From contig NZ_BGJX01000019.1 in NCBI RefSeq assembly GCF_009811655.1, forward strand, positions 1 through 64,000: a stretch of 64,000 nt of DNA. The letters run 5' to 3'. The position numbers and the translations under genes were made by a program. Below are positions 50,988 to 60,402 of the stretch, one piece after another. This DNA is from Methylosinus sp. Ce-a6 (GTDB lineage Bacteria > Pseudomonadota > Alphaproteobacteria > Rhizobiales > Beijerinckiaceae). Each line of letters starts with the position of its first letter. The first letter of the stretch is position 1. The notes beneath the pieces are model-generated. The model did no database searches, was not told the DNA's origin, and saw nothing but the letters and a program-made list of their open reading frames with translations.

Positions 50988-51311
50988 CAGCAACTTTCGG
51001 TGAGGACCGGCGCAAAAATGGCGCGGCGGCCCGTATTTGTCGACATCCCTTCCGGCGGGCGCGAAAGGGCGGGCGAGAACGACAGCGCTTCCGGCCTCGC
51101 GGCGAAGCAATATGCGTTCCGGCTGCTTGAATTGGCGGAAAAGCCGCCCGCGCGCAAGGCCGCCCCGGCGCAGCGGGCGCGATGGCGCTGAGAGGCTTAA
51201 CTTTTTCGAGACGAATTATGCTTATCTTTCGGCAATCGTCCCGACCGCGGGCGCCGCGACGGGCGAGAAGACGACGCCAGTTTCGGCCGGACCGCTCGAG
51301 GATTTTGACCT

Positions 51312-51479
51312 ATGCCGAATTGGCTGCCACGATTTCTCGCCGACGAAAGCGGAGCGACGACGATCGAATATGCGTTGATCGGCGTCTTCCTCTCCATCGT
51401 GATCCTGGGGGCGACGCGCATCATCGGCACGACATTGTCGGGCGCCTATTATCTGCCCGTCGCCAATAATCTGACCTGA
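51312..51479 (+). CDS. Flp/Fap-type pilin
   Basis: The 55-residue peptide is a complete Flp pilin precursor: a short leader (MPNWLPRFLADESG), then ATTIEYALIGVFLSIVILGA. The Gly/Ala cut site and the Glu-Tyr pair at positions 5-6 of the mature chain are the prepilin peptidase signature. The hydrophobic helix would pack in the filament. GAGG lies ten bases upstream of the ATG. No tad/cpa assembly genes are present in the window, so assembly genes must be elsewhere. It converges on the DUF937 gene with four bases between stops. Confidence 0.9.
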   Translation: MPNWLPRFLADESGATTIEYALIGVFLSIVILGATRIIGTTLSGAYYLPVANNLT

Positions 51480-51483
51480 GCCG

Positions 51484-52167
51484 TCAGCTCTTCGCCGAAG
51501 CGAAAATCCGCCCCAGCAATGCGTCGAGATCGGTCTGCCGCACGGCGTCGGCCGAAGTCGGGGCCGCGAGCGTCGCGCGGATCGTCTCCAGCGCGTCTTG
51601 CGGCGTTTCGGCGGCTTGCTCCGCCGGCTGCGGCTGCGGCTGCGGAGACGGGGGTTTTCCAAAAAATGTCGCGATGAGCCCGCTCAGCCAGCCGCCGGAG
51701 CGCGCCGGAGCCGCAGGGGCGGGCTGCTCGGTGGGACGCTCCGTTCGGCTGTCCAGCGCGGCGCCGAGCCCGCCGGCCGCGACCGAGACGAGGACCGGCA
51801 ACAGGCGCTGCAGCACATCCGCGCGCAGCCCGCTCTCGCGCGCGACGAGCTGCGAGACCTCGCCGGCGGCCGAGGCGGAGCCGAACAAATGCGCGACGAT
51901 GGCGTCGCCGCCTTCGACGCTCGCCTGCGCATGGGCCTCGTCGGCGCTTTCGAAGGCGGCGCGGTGAGCCGGCTCATTGGCGGCGTCGATGACCGAGCGC
52001 AGCGATTGCGGCTCCTCGGCCGCCTTTCGCAACGCCGCGACCAGCGCCGGCAGCAGCGCCTCGACGGCCGATCGCGTCTGCCAGGACGCGAGGCCGAAGC
52101 GATTCGAGAGATTTTCGATGATCTGGCCGCTTTGGGCGGACTGTATTATATCGACGATATTCGACAC
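51484..52167 (-). CDS. DUF937 domain protein
   Basis: The 227-residue protein has a DUF937 domain at about residues 1-140: NLSNRFGLASWQTRSAVEALLPALVAAL, seen as FGLASWQTRSAVEALLPAL, and VLQRLLPVLVSVAAGGLG. A Pro/Gln/Ala-rich linker and a helical C-terminus follow. No signal peptide is present and function is unknown. It is divergent from ispH with 236 bases between starts. Confidence 0.8.
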   Translation of the reverse strand: MSNIVDIIQSAQSGQIIENLSNRFGLASWQTRSAVEALLPALVAALRKAAEEPQSLRSVIDAANEPAHRAAFESADEAHAQASVEGGDAIVAHLFGSASAAGEVSQLVARESGLRADVLQRLLPVLVSVAAGGLGAALDSRTERPTEQPAPAAPARSGGWLSGLIATFFGKPPSPQPQPQPAEQAAETPQDALETIRATLAAPTSADAVRQTDLDALLGRIFASAKS

Positions 52168-52403
52168 ATTCGCCTCCGTCCCCTTATCGGGCCGCGAGAC
52201 ATTCCCGCTATCGCGCGGCCAGTCTTCGTCGACGCATGTCTAGCAGATTTCCGGGCGGGCCGCGAGGGAGCGAAGGCGACGGTTTCATCCTCTCCTTCGA
52301 GTGGAGGGTCGGCCGACGCCTTCGGCTTGACACTCATCTCCACGCGGGACATCACAGCCCGGCGCACATTCGGCCGTCCCCTTCGATAAAGAGGCGCTAG
52401 AGA

Positions 52404-53375
52404 ATGAATATTCAGCATCGCCCGTCGCAGAAGCCGCCGTTGAAGATCCTGCTCTGCTCGCCGCGCGGCTTCTGCGCCGGCGTGGTGCGGGCGATCGACG
52501 CGGTGGAGCGGGCGCTCGCCAAATTCGGGCCGCCCGTCTATGTGCGCCATGAGATCGTCCATAATCGCTATGTGGTCGAGGCGCTGAAGGCCAAGGGCGC
52601 GATCTTCGTCGAGGAGCTCGAGGAGGTGCCGGACACGTCGGCGCCGGTGATCTTCTCCGCCCATGGCGTCGCGAAATCCGTCTCCGCCGAGGCCGCCTCG
52701 CGCGACCTTCTCGCCATAGACGCCACTTGCCCGCTGGTGACCAAGGTCCATCGCGAGGCGGAAATCCATCACAAGCGCGGCCGCAAAGTGCTGCTCGTCG
52801 GCCATTCCGGCCATCCGGAGGTGGTCGGCACCATGGGTCAGCTGCCGCCGGGCGCGGTGGTGCTCGTCGAATCGGTCGCGGCGGTGGAGGAGCTGCGGCT
52901 CGAGGACGTGGCCGATCTCGCCTATGTCACCCAGACCACTCTGTCGCTCGACGATTCGCAGGAGATCGTGAGCGCGCTGACGCGGCGCTTCCCGCAGATC
53001 GTCGGTCCCCATAAGGAGGACATCTGCTATGCGACGACAAATCGGCAGGCCGCCGTCAAGAAGGTCGCGCCGCAGGTCGAGGCGGTGATCGTCGTCGGCT
53101 CGCCCAACTCCTCCAATTCGCAGCGCCTGCGCGAGGTGGCCGAGCGCGCCGGCGCGCCGGCTCAGCTCGTCCAGGGCCGCAGCGAGATCGATTGGAGCAT
53201 GTTCACCGGCATAGCAACGCTCGGCATCAGCGCCGGGGCCTCGGCTCCGGAGGTGCTCGTCGAGGAGATCATGGAGGCTTTCGCCGAGCGCTACGAGATC
53301 GCCGTCGAGACCGTCTCCGCCGCCGAGGAGGATGTCGCCTTCCCGCTTCCCAAGGAGCTGCGCGCGCACGCCTAA
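52404..53375 (+). CDS. ispH: 4-hydroxy-3-methylbut-2-enyl diphosphate reductase
   Basis: The 323-residue iron-sulfur enzyme performs the last step of the MEP isoprenoid pathway. The three cluster cysteines are in [25 protein letters not shown] and [11 protein letters not shown]. The catalytic [14 protein letters not shown] and [15 protein letters not shown] blocks are present. ATG at 52404 begins the chain 40 bases upstream of the first motif. thrB follows. Confidence 0.97.
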   Translation: MNIQHRPSQKPPLKILLCSPRGFCAGVVRAIDAVERALAKFGPPVYVRHEIVHNRYVVEALKAKGAIFVEELEEVPDTSAPVIFSAHGVAKSVSAEAASRDLLAIDATCPLVTKVHREAEIHHKRGRKVLLVGHSGHPEVVGTMGQLPPGAVVLVESVAAVEELRLEDVADLAYVTQTTLSLDDSQEIVSALTRRFPQIVGPHKEDICYATTNRQAAVKKVAPQVEAVIVVGSPNSSNSQRLREVAERAGAPAQLVQGRSEIDWSMFTGIATLGISAGASAPEVLVEEIMEAFAERYEIAVETVSAAEEDVAFPLPKELRAHA

Positions 53376-53418
53376 AGGCGCGCCCGACGCTTCGCTTTCC
53401 TCCAACCGCGCTGATGTC

Positions 53419-54384
53419 ATGGCCGTCTATACGGATGTCGACGACGAGGAGCTGATCGCCTTTCTCGCCGGCTACGACCTCGGCGAGCTCCTGTCCTGCA
53501 AGGGCATCGCCGAGGGCGTCGAGAACTCCAACTATTTCCTGCATACGAGCGGCGGCAGCTTCATTCTCACGCTCTATGAGAAGCGCGTCGCCGAGGCGGA
53601 CCTTCCCTTCTTCATCGGACTGATGGAGCATCTTTCCGCGAAGGGGCTGGTCTGTCCCCAGCCGGTGCGCGACCGCGCCGGCTCCGCGCTCGGGCGGCTC
53701 GCCGGGCGACCGGCGGCGATCGTCACCTTTCTCGAGGGCTATTCCGTCCATCATCCGGAGGCCGCCCATTGCGCGCGCCTCGGCGAGGCGCTGGCGCAAT
53801 TGCATCTTTCCGGCGCGGATTTTCCGCTGCGCCGCGCCAACGCCCTCTCGGTCGGCGGCTGGCGCCCCCTCTATGCGCCCTGCGCCGCGCGCGCGGGAGA
53901 GGTGGCGGAGGATTTGGGCGAGATCGTCGCCGCCGAGCTCGACCAGCTCGAGCGCGATTGGCCGAAGGGCCTGCCCGAGGGCGTCATCCACGCCGATCTC
54001 TTCCCGGACAATGTGTTCTTCCTCGGCGATCGGATCTCCGGCCTCATCGACTTCTATTTCGCCTGCGTCGATTCGCTCGCCTATGACCTCGCCGTCTGCC
54101 TGAACGCCTGGTGCTTCGACGCGGCCGGGACTTACGACCCCGAAAAAGGCGCGGCGCTGCTCGACTCCTACGCCCGCGCCCGCCCGCTGACCGCGGCGGA
54201 GGTCGAGGCTTTTCCGCTGCTCGCGCGCGGCGCCGCGCTGCGCTTCCTGCTGACGCGTTTCGTCGATTGGCTCGACGTGCCGCCGGGCGCGCTGGTCAGG
54301 CCGAAGGATCCGCGCGAATATCTCGCCCGCCTGCGCTTCCACAGGACGATCCGCGCCGCAAGCGATTACGGCCTTCGCGCGTGA
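53419..54384 (+). CDS. thrB: Homoserine kinase
   Basis: The 321-residue kinase is of the alphaproteobacterial (choline kinase/APH-like) type, not GHMP. Motifs are [15 protein letters not shown] near the N-terminus, [14 protein letters not shown] with the catalytic Asp (near residue 195), and [12 protein letters not shown] for metal binding. The ATG at 53419 begins [12 protein letters not shown], the usual start; the frame open to 53332 overlaps ispH. It overlaps rnhA by four bases (GTGA). Confidence 0.94.
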   Translation: MAVYTDVDDEELIAFLAGYDLGELLSCKGIAEGVENSNYFLHTSGGSFILTLYEKRVAEADLPFFIGLMEHLSAKGLVCPQPVRDRAGSALGRLAGRPAAIVTFLEGYSVHHPEAAHCARLGEALAQLHLSGADFPLRRANALSVGGWRPLYAPCAARAGEVAEDLGEIVAAELDQLERDWPKGLPEGVIHADLFPDNVFFLGDRISGLIDFYFACVDSLAYDLAVCLNAWCFDAAGTYDPEKGAALLDSYARARPLTAAEVEAFPLLARGAALRFLLTRFVDWLDVPPGALVRPKDPREYLARLRFHRTIRAASDYGLRA

Positions 54385-54830
54385 GCGGGCGCGTCGCCAT
54401 CTGGACCGACGGCGCCTGTTCGGGAAATCCGGGCCCCGGCGGCTGGGGCGCGATATTGCGTTTCGGCGAGCGCGAGAAGGAGCTCAGCGGCGGCGAGGCG
54501 GCGACCACCAACAACCGCATGGAGCTCACCGCGGCGATCGAGGCGCTCGAGGCGCTGACGCGCCCCTGCCATGTCGATCTGCACACCGACTCGCAATATT
54601 TGCGCGACGGAATCATGTCGTGGCTGAAGGGTTGGAAGGCGCGCGGCTGGAAGACGGCCGACCGCAAGCCGGTGAAGAATGTCGATCTCTGGACGCGCCT
54701 CGACGCCGCGACCGAGCGGCACGAAGTGGCGTGGCATTGGGTGCGCGGCCACGCCGGAGACGAGATGAACGAGCGCGCCGACGCGCTCGCAAGAAAGGGA
54801 ATGGCGCCGTTTCGGGCGAAAGCGCGCTGA
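54381..54830 (+). CDS. rnhA: Ribonuclease HI
   Basis: The 149-residue enzyme degrades RNA in RNA-DNA hybrids. The catalytic residues are all visible: Asp in [16 protein letters not shown], Glu in [13 protein letters not shown], Asp in [10 protein letters not shown] and Asp in [12 protein letters not shown]. The GTG start at 54381 overlaps the thrB stop, so translation is coupled. A hairpin terminator follows. Confidence 0.95.
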   Translation: MSGRVAIWTDGACSGNPGPGGWGAILRFGEREKELSGGEAATTNNRMELTAAIEALEALTRPCHVDLHTDSQYLRDGIMSWLKGWKARGWKTADRKPVKNVDLWTRLDAATERHEVAWHWVRGHAGDEMNERADALARKGMAPFRAKAR

Positions 54831-54905
54831 AAGGCGCTCCGGCGCCCCTTGCCGGACGAGACTCTAAATACCATATCAGTTCGAGCAGAGCTCTTCTTCC
54901 ACTCC

Positions 54906-54935
54906 GGGCGCGGCCGAGGCCGCGCCCTTCTTATT
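54906..54935 (+). terminator. Terminator of ispH-thrB-rnhA
   Basis: GGGCGCGGC and GCCGCGCCC form a nine-base stem with loop CGAG, followed by TTCTTATTGT. It lies 76 bases past the rnhA stop. Confidence 0.85.
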
Positions 54936-55026
54936 GTACGCATCGCACGCGATGAAAAAGCGCGCGGGGACGCTGCTACTCGCGATGCGGTTCTGCGGAA
55001 AACGAAGCCGATCAGCCGATGCCGGA

Positions 55027-55827
55027 TCAGTCCAGCGTCAGCGGCAGCTCGATGCCGCCTTTCTCGGTGCGGATCGTCGCGCGGGCGGCGATGGCGCCCT
55101 CCTGCTTTCCTTCGCCGAGCTTCAGCTCGAAGCCGCCTTTGCCGTCGGCGGCGCTGTCGATGACATAGGGCTCGGGCGCCTCGACGAAGAGGTCCGAGGC
55201 GCTCCCCGGTCCGAGATAGCGCAGCCGCCAGGCGCCGGGGCCCGCGCGCGCGGCTTCCACGAAACGCGTCGCCTCGCCGGCGTCGATCGGGCGCGGAACG
55301 AGAGTCTCCGCCGCCGCGAGCCTCGAGGCGAAGGGCGAGGTCCCCGTGGGCGGCAGAGCGAGGGACAGCTTCGCCTTGACCGGCAGGCAGATTTTCGCGC
55401 AGGCGGCATAGTCCAGAGTGAGCTTCAGCACGACGGGCTCGCCCGCCGCCTTCGGCGTCACACGCAGCGGAAAGACGACGCTTTCGTCATAGCCCGCGAC
55501 GGTCATTCCGGCTTCGACGATATGCTTGGGCGCGGGATAGAGCGTCTCCACCGCGGCGACATTTTCCGAGCCCGAGAAATCGAGGACGGGCGGCGCGCCG
55601 GCGTCGCCGGGATTGCGCCAATAGGTCACTGTCCCCGGATCGAGCGCGATCTCGAGGCCGACGCGATAGACGCCGCCGTCCGGCGCGCCCGCCGAGAGGA
55701 GGCGGGCCGCCGAATGGGCGGCGCGGGCGGCGGGGGAGGCGAAGGCCGTCTCCTGCGCCGGCGCTGGGCGCGGCGCGGCGAGAAGGGTGAGGGCGAGCGC
55801 GACCGTCGTCAGATTTCGAATGTGCAT
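55027..55827 (-). CDS. Secreted DsbD alpha-domain protein
   Basis: The 266-residue precursor has a signal peptide (TTVALALTLLAAPRPAPA, cleavage near residue 25). The mature part resembles the N-terminal (thiol-carrying) domain of DsbD: YRVGLEIALDPGTVTYWRNPG, AAVETLYPAPKHI and the active-site pair in YAACAKICLPVKA (Cys-x3-Cys). DsbD passes reducing power to periplasmic proteins. No membrane domain is encoded here, so it must work with a separate partner. The ATG at 55827 has GAGGA upstream. Confidence 0.85.
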   Translation of the reverse strand: MHIRNLTTVALALTLLAAPRPAPAQETAFASPAARAAHSAARLLSAGAPDGGVYRVGLEIALDPGTVTYWRNPGDAGAPPVLDFSGSENVAAVETLYPAPKHIVEAGMTVAGYDESVVFPLRVTPKAAGEPVVLKLTLDYAACAKICLPVKAKLSLALPPTGTSPFASRLAAAETLVPRPIDAGEATRFVEAARAGPGAWRLRYLGPGSASDLFVEAPEPYVIDSAADGKGGFELKLGEGKQEGAIAARATIRTEKGGIELPLTLD

Positions 55828-55905
55828 CAGAGTCCTCGGGACGCCCCCGCGCCACTTTTTCCTTCGGCGCTTGTTCTGAATGGGCGCCGCGGGTAGTATG
55901 ACCCT

Positions 55906-56637
55906 ATGAGCCCGGTCGGCAAGAAACAAGGCCTCGAGAATTCGGCCGCCCGCGCAGCCCGGCGGCCGGCGGGCGGGCGCGCCGCCGGCTCCTCCGCGCC
56001 GATCATCCGCGGCCTCGAGGCGGGGCGCGAAAAGGGCGCGGGCTCCAAATCCTCCGGACGGCGCTATCTCGACGGGCAGATGCTCGTCGCCATGCCCGGC
56101 ATGGCCGATCAGCGCTTCGCCCGCTCGGTCATCTATCTCTGCGCCCATTCGGAAGACGGCGCCATGGGCATCGTCGTCAACCAGCCCTCGCAGGTCCGCA
56201 ATTTCCCCGATCTCCTGGTGCAGCTTCAGATCATCGCGCCGCAGGAGCGCATCAGCCTGCCCAAGGAGACCGAGAGCATTCAAGTGCTGCAGGGCGGCCC
56301 GGTGCAGACCGACCGCGGCTTCGTGCTGCATTCCTCGGATTTCTTCATCGACAATTCGACGCTGCCGATCGACGACGGCGTGTCGCTGACCGCGACGATC
56401 GACATTCTGCGCGCCATCGCCGCCGGCGAGGGGCCGCATCAGGCGCTGCTGGCGCTGGGCTACGCCGGTTGGGATCCCGGCCAGCTCGAGAATGAAATCC
56501 AGCACAATGGCTGGCTCAACTGCCCGGCGGACCCGTCCATTCTCTTCGACAGCGACCTCGAGTCGAAATATGCGCGCGCGCTGCGCTTGATCGGCATTGA
56601 TCCGGCGCGGCTGTCCTCGGCCGCGGGACATGCATGA
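55906..56637 (+). CDS. YqgE/AlgH family protein (DUF179)
   Basis: The 243-residue protein has a full YqgE/AlgH domain from about residue 55: [21 protein letters not shown], seen as [19 protein letters not shown], then [26 protein letters not shown] and [18 protein letters not shown]. The first 50 residues are a basic, disordered extension. The family's biochemical role is not settled. It converges on the glycosyltransferase operon across a long hairpin. Confidence 0.88.
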   Translation: MSPVGKKQGLENSAARAARRPAGGRAAGSSAPIIRGLEAGREKGAGSKSSGRRYLDGQMLVAMPGMADQRFARSVIYLCAHSEDGAMGIVVNQPSQVRNFPDLLVQLQIIAPQERISLPKETESIQVLQGGPVQTDRGFVLHSSDFFIDNSTLPIDDGVSLTATIDILRAIAAGEGPHQALLALGYAGWDPGQLENEIQHNGWLNCPADPSILFDSDLESKYARALRLIGIDPARLSSAAGHA

Positions 56638-56643
56638 GTGAGT

Positions 56644-56701
56644 AGTGAGTGGTGAGTAGGGCGAGCTTCTATTATTTACTACGCCCTACTCACCACTCAC
56701 T
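56644..56701. terminator. Perfect 20-base inverted repeat, bidirectional terminator
   Basis: A left arm at 56644-56663 (AGTGAGTGGTGAGTAGGGCG) pairs perfectly with 56682-56701, leaving an 18-base AT-rich loop. The arm is built from GTGAGTGGTGAGT-like tandem units. It fills the gap between yqgE and the last gene of the seven-gene operon, so it can end transcription from both sides. Confidence 0.8.
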
Positions 56702-56706
56702 GCCCT

Positions 56707-58005
56707 TCACTCCGCTTCCTGAATCCGCGCCGGCGCCGGCGCATGTTCCGTCTTGGGCGTGCGCTTGAAGGTGGATTTGCGGCCGCGCATCGTCTGCAGG
56801 ATTTTCGCGCCATTCGAGAAGGCGAGATAGATCATCAGCGGCGGCACCGAGACCATCGTCTTTCCATAATCGCCGAGCGCGCCGCGCTTCAGCGCCAGAT
56901 AGGGCGGCAGCGTGAAGCCGAGAACGACGACGAGCGTCTCGGCGAGGATGAGCTCGACCACCGGCAGATAGGGCGCGAGCGAGCCGCGCATCAGCGCGCC
57001 GAGCGCCAGCGCGATGATGCCGATCGCCGCCGTCGGAAAGAAGATCTGGTGCACGATGAGCACGATCGCCGCGACGCGCCGCGTCAGCGACCAGGGCGCG
57101 TTCCACAAGGGCAGCACGGTCTTCTGCGCGACCTGCACGAAGCCGTTGGACCAGCGCCGCTGCTGGCGGCGATAGTCGCGCAGCCCCTCCGGCACCTGGC
57201 CGGGAATGGGCGGCTCGGAGACGAAGATTCCATGCCAGCCGCCGAGCGCGGCGCGCACGGTGAGGTCGAGATCCTCGCAGAGCGAATAATCGGACCAGCC
57301 GCCGGCCGCGTCGATCGTCGCGCGCCGCCAAATGCCGCCCGTGCCGTTGAACTGGAACAGCCAGCCGGCGAGCGCGCGCGTGCGCTGCTCGACGAGGAAA
57401 TGCCCGTCCTGCACGAGGCCCTGCGCGCGCGTCAGCCAATTCTTGCGGTAATTGGAAAATTCGCAGCGCGATTGCACGAAGCCGGCGCGATCGTCCTTCA
57501 CCAGCAGCGGCACGGTTCGGCGCAGCCAGTTCGGCGGCGGGCGGAAATCGGCGTCGAGCATGGCGACGAAAGGCGCGTCGAAGAGCTTCAGCCCCTCGGC
57601 GCAGGCGCCCGCCTTGAAGCCGGAGCGATCGGCGCGGCGCACATGATGAATGTCGACGCCTCTGGCGCGCAATTCGATCGCCACGGCTTCGGCGCGCTGC
57701 GGCGTCTCGTCGGTCGAATCGTCGAGCAATTGAATGTGCAGCCGGTCCTTCGGCCAATCGAGCTCGGCGACGCAGCGCAGCGCCTGCTCGGTCACCTCGG
57801 CCTCGTTGAAGACGGGGATTTGCAGCAGCACATGCGGCAGCTCCTCCTCGGCCAAGAGGATCGGCTCGGGGTCGCGCGCGCCGCGCAATTGATCGTAGAG
57901 GAAGCGCGCGATGATGGCGACGAAGCCCGCGCCGATCAGGATCATGATCAGCGCCGCGGCCAGCCAGACGCTGTCGACGAGAAACTGCAGAAGTGCGAGG
58001 ATCAA
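56707..58005 (-). CDS. Membrane glycosyltransferase, GT2 cellulose synthase-like (CslA type)
   Basis: The 432-residue protein is a processive-type GT2 enzyme. An N-terminal helix (residues 8-32) is followed by the GT-A domain with PVFNEAEVTEQAL, LDDSTDETP, MLDADFRPPPNW, EDLDL and the QRRW acceptor motif (in RQQRRWSNG). Three to four helices close the chain. Similar proteins make mannan/glucan-like chains or glycolipids. The TTG start at 58005 is chosen because GAAGGA lies nine bases upstream and no ATG is suitably placed. It is the last gene of the seven-gene operon. Confidence 0.85.
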   Translation of the reverse strand: MILALLQFLVDSVWLAAALIMILIGAGFVAIIARFLYDQLRGARDPEPILLAEEELPHVLLQIPVFNEAEVTEQALRCVAELDWPKDRLHIQLLDDSTDETPQRAEAVAIELRARGVDIHHVRRADRSGFKAGACAEGLKLFDAPFVAMLDADFRPPPNWLRRTVPLLVKDDRAGFVQSRCEFSNYRKNWLTRAQGLVQDGHFLVEQRTRALAGWLFQFNGTGGIWRRATIDAAGGWSDYSLCEDLDLTVRAALGGWHGIFVSEPPIPGQVPEGLRDYRRQQRRWSNGFVQVAQKTVLPLWNAPWSLTRRVAAIVLIVHQIFFPTAAIGIIALALGALMRGSLAPYLPVVELILAETLVVVLGFTLPPYLALKRGALGDYGKTMVSVPPLMIYLAFSNGAKILQTMRGRKSTFKRTPKTEHAPAPARIQEAE

Positions 58006-58010
58006 GCGTT

Positions 58011-59192
58011 CTATCCTTCTTCCTTCGCGACCTGCGGCTCCGTCGCGGCGGCCGCCTCGCCGCTGGAGCGCGTGTCGATCGTCGTCCTGGCCCAGACGAC
58101 CTTGGTGGCCGTCCAAGCGTGCAGCCACACTGCGAACATCAACGCCTCGCGCGACAGAAAAATCGCCGGCGCCGCCCAAGATACCTTCCATCCCTTGGCG
58201 ATGGAAAGCAGCGTCTCCGAGCTTAGCCACAAACAAAAAGTGACGGTCAAGGCCGCCGTCGGCGCGACGCCGACGAGCGAGGAGCCGATCGCCGCCGCCG
58301 CGAAGGCGGGCAGCGCCTGGCAGAAGGGCTCCGCCAGGAAGGAGAGGATCTCGTCGTCGCGGCGCACCACGCTCCAGCGCAATTGCCGATTATAGACGTC
58401 GAGCAGATTGCGCTCGCCCAGCTCCTGACGCACCAGCCGATGCGAGAAGACGGTGCGAAGCCTGATGCGCTTCAGCGCCTTGGCGGTGGCGTTGTCCTCG
58501 CCGACCGTATGCGCGATCGCCGCGAAACCGCCGGCGCGCAGAAAGTCGCCGCGACGAAACAACATGATCTTGCCGACGCCGAAGCCGCCGCCGAGCGCGG
58601 AGGCGGCGAACAACATGCGCTGATGCGGGCCGTTCATGATCGCGGCCTCCACATCGGCGGCGAAATTCTCCGGCCGCGCGGCGTAGGGGATGGCGCAGAC
58701 CATGCCGACGCCGGGCTTCAAATGGCGCATCGTCTCGGAAAGATCGTCCGGCTCCAGCACGATGTTGGAATCCTTCATGAAGATCACGTCGTTGCGCGCT
58801 TCGTTGAAGGGAGCGAACAGATTGTCCACCTTGGGACTCGCCGCGAAACGCGCGGTGGAATGGAGAATGCGCGTCGAAATCTCCGGATGCCGCGCGAAAA
58901 TGTCGCGCATGGCGGAAATCGCGGGCGAATCCGCTTCCGTCGCCGAGGCGAGCGCTTCGAACTGTGGATATCTCTGCGCGAGAGCCGATTCTTGAGCGCG
59001 CTCGAAGCCCTGGTCGAGCATTTTCACCGGCAGGACGAGCGAGACGGGCGGTCGTTCTTCGCTCGTTCCGCGCTTTGCCACGAGCCAGGGATGCACGAGG
59101 GCCGCCGTCACCGAGAGGAGCAGCAGCAAGGCGGAGCAGGCCCAGAAGACAGCCGATAGAACGACGAGCGAAAACAGGATGCTGTCGATCAC
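58011..59192 (-). CDS. Membrane glycosyltransferase related to ceramide glucosyltransferases
   Basis: The 393-residue protein resembles GT21/HpnI-type enzymes. An N-terminal helix (5-33) leads into VSLVLPVKMLDQGFERAQE, then KDSNIVLEPDDL holds the metal-binding Asp region and RQLRWSVVRR is the (Q/R)xxRW motif. Three C-terminal helices (about 285-360) follow. The acceptor is probably lipid. It overlaps the SDR gene by four bases, linking sugar transfer to the acyl-chain genes upstream. Sequence alone does not show whether the acceptor is a ceramide, a hopanoid or another lipid. Confidence 0.8.
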   Translation of the reverse strand: MIDSILFSLVVLSAVFWACSALLLLLSVTAALVHPWLVAKRGTSEERPPVSLVLPVKMLDQGFERAQESALAQRYPQFEALASATEADSPAISAMRDIFARHPEISTRILHSTARFAASPKVDNLFAPFNEARNDVIFMKDSNIVLEPDDLSETMRHLKPGVGMVCAIPYAARPENFAADVEAAIMNGPHQRMLFAASALGGGFGVGKIMLFRRGDFLRAGGFAAIAHTVGEDNATAKALKRIRLRTVFSHRLVRQELGERNLLDVYNRQLRWSVVRRDDEILSFLAEPFCQALPAFAAAAIGSSLVGVAPTAALTVTFCLWLSSETLLSIAKGWKVSWAAPAIFLSREALMFAVWLHAWTATKVVWARTTIDTRSSGEAAAATEPQVAKEEG

Positions 59193-59986
59193 GGCTCCTC
59201 CCGTTCATGGGTCTGTGGCACCGCCACCTCGAAGAGCCGCATGGCCGAATCGACGGCGCGGGGCGGCAGCAGGCTGAACAGTTTCATCGCATAATAGACG
59301 AAGAGCGGAAAGGCGATGACCGCGGCGCGTTTGTCCAGTCCGCGCATGATGATCTCCGCCGCCCGCGCGTCGCTCATCCGGCCCGGCTGCCAGGCCTTCA
59401 GCCTGGCCGTCATGGGCGTCGTGACGAAGCCCGGCACGATCAGGCTGACATGGACACCATGCGGGGCCAGCGCGCCGCGCAGCGAATCGGCGTAGAGATG
59501 CACCGCCGCCTTGCTCGCGCAATAGGCGGGAGAATAGGGCAGGCCGCGCAGTCCAGCCATGGAGCCGACGACGGCGATCTGACCGCGCCGACGCGCGCAC
59601 ATCGCCTCGATCGCCGGCTCGACCGTGTTGAACACGCCATTGACGTTGATCGAGAGCGCGCCCCGCACCGCCTCCGGGTCTTCGACGATCTGGCCGGGGG
59701 AGAGGCCGGTCGAGACGCCGGCGTTGGCGATGACGAGATCGAGCGGCTCGCGGGCGTCCGCCTCGGCGATGCGGACCGCCATGCCGCGGCGGTCGCGCAC
59801 ATCGGCGACGGTCACATCGGCTTCCGCGCCCTTCGTCCGGCATTCGGCGGCGACCGCCTCCAGCCGCGCGGCGTCGCGGCCGAAGAGCGCGAGGCTCCTT
59901 CCCTCGCTCGCATAGCGCAAGGCCAGCGCGCGGCCGATGCCGCTCGACGCGCCGGTGAGGAGGATGCGCCGCGCCCCGCGCTTCAC
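59189..59986 (-). CDS. Short-chain dehydrogenase/reductase
   Basis: The 265-residue SDR has the cofactor motif TGASSGIGRALALRY (about 11-25), NAG in VIANAGVS, the catalytic Ser in VVGSMAG and YCASK. A hydrophobic C-terminal stretch (AFPLFVYYAMKLFSLLP) suggests membrane contact, as in 3-ketodihydrosphingosine reductase-like SDRs. It probably reduces a 3-keto group on an ACP- or lipid-bound chain. The start is GTG at 59986, overlapping the MaoC gene stop (GTGA). It is coupled to the GT21-like gene downstream. Confidence 0.85.
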   Translation of the reverse strand: MKRGARRILLTGASSGIGRALALRYASEGRSLALFGRDAARLEAVAAECRTKGAEADVTVADVRDRRGMAVRIAEADAREPLDLVIANAGVSTGLSPGQIVEDPEAVRGALSINVNGVFNTVEPAIEAMCARRRGQIAVVGSMAGLRGLPYSPAYCASKAAVHLYADSLRGALAPHGVHVSLIVPGFVTTPMTARLKAWQPGRMSDARAAEIIMRGLDKRAAVIAFPLFVYYAMKLFSLLPPRAVDSAMRLFEVAVPQTHEREEP

Positions 59987-60402
59987 GGGCGGAACTTTCG
60001 CGGCAGCGTCATCAGCGCCTCGCCGACGATCGCCGGCGCGCGCCCTTCGCCATAGGCCAGAAGTCTCAAGAACACATCCTCCTCGGGGGATGAGCGCAGC
60101 ACGCGGCCGGTGAGCGTCGCCGCCTCGCCGCGCAGCACCGGCTGCACGAATTTTCCGGAGAGCCGCGCCAGAAACAGGTCGCGTCGCCAGGCGGAGAGCA
60201 GTGGCTCGAAGGCGGCGAGCAGCTTCATGCCATGGACAGGGGGCGCGGGAAAGCCGATCGCGCGGGCGAGATCGTCGTCGAGATGCAGCGGGTTGGCGTC
60301 GCCGGAGACCGCCGCATAGGCTGCGAGCGCCGCGGCGTCGAAGGGGCCGATCCGCCAATCCGGCAGGCGATCGCCGACGGCGGGCAGGCGCGCGCCGCTC
60401 AC
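59983..60402 (-). CDS. MaoC-like hotdog dehydratase, catalytic type
   Basis: The 139-residue single-hotdog protein carries the (R)-specific hydratase motif: SGDANPLHLDDDLARAIGF with the Asp and His, then PVHGMKLLAAF. It should dehydrate 3-hydroxyacyl chains. The GTG at 60402 overlaps the stop of the preceding hotdog gene (GTGA). Together the two resemble the mycobacterial HadA/HadB split, in which one hotdog is catalytic and the other shapes the substrate channel. Confidence 0.85.
   Translation of the reverse strand: MSGARLPAVGDRLPDWRIGPFDAAALAAYAAVSGDANPLHLDDDLARAIGFPAPPVHGMKLLAAFEPLLSAWRRDLFLARLSGKFVQPVLRGEAATLTGRVLRSSPEEDVFLRLLAYGEGRAPAIVGEALMTLPRKFRP

Noticed and set aside
55828-56631. 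N-terminal extension of the DsbD-domain protein
   Set aside because: It is antisense to yqgE, and the signal peptide begins at the ATG at 55827.
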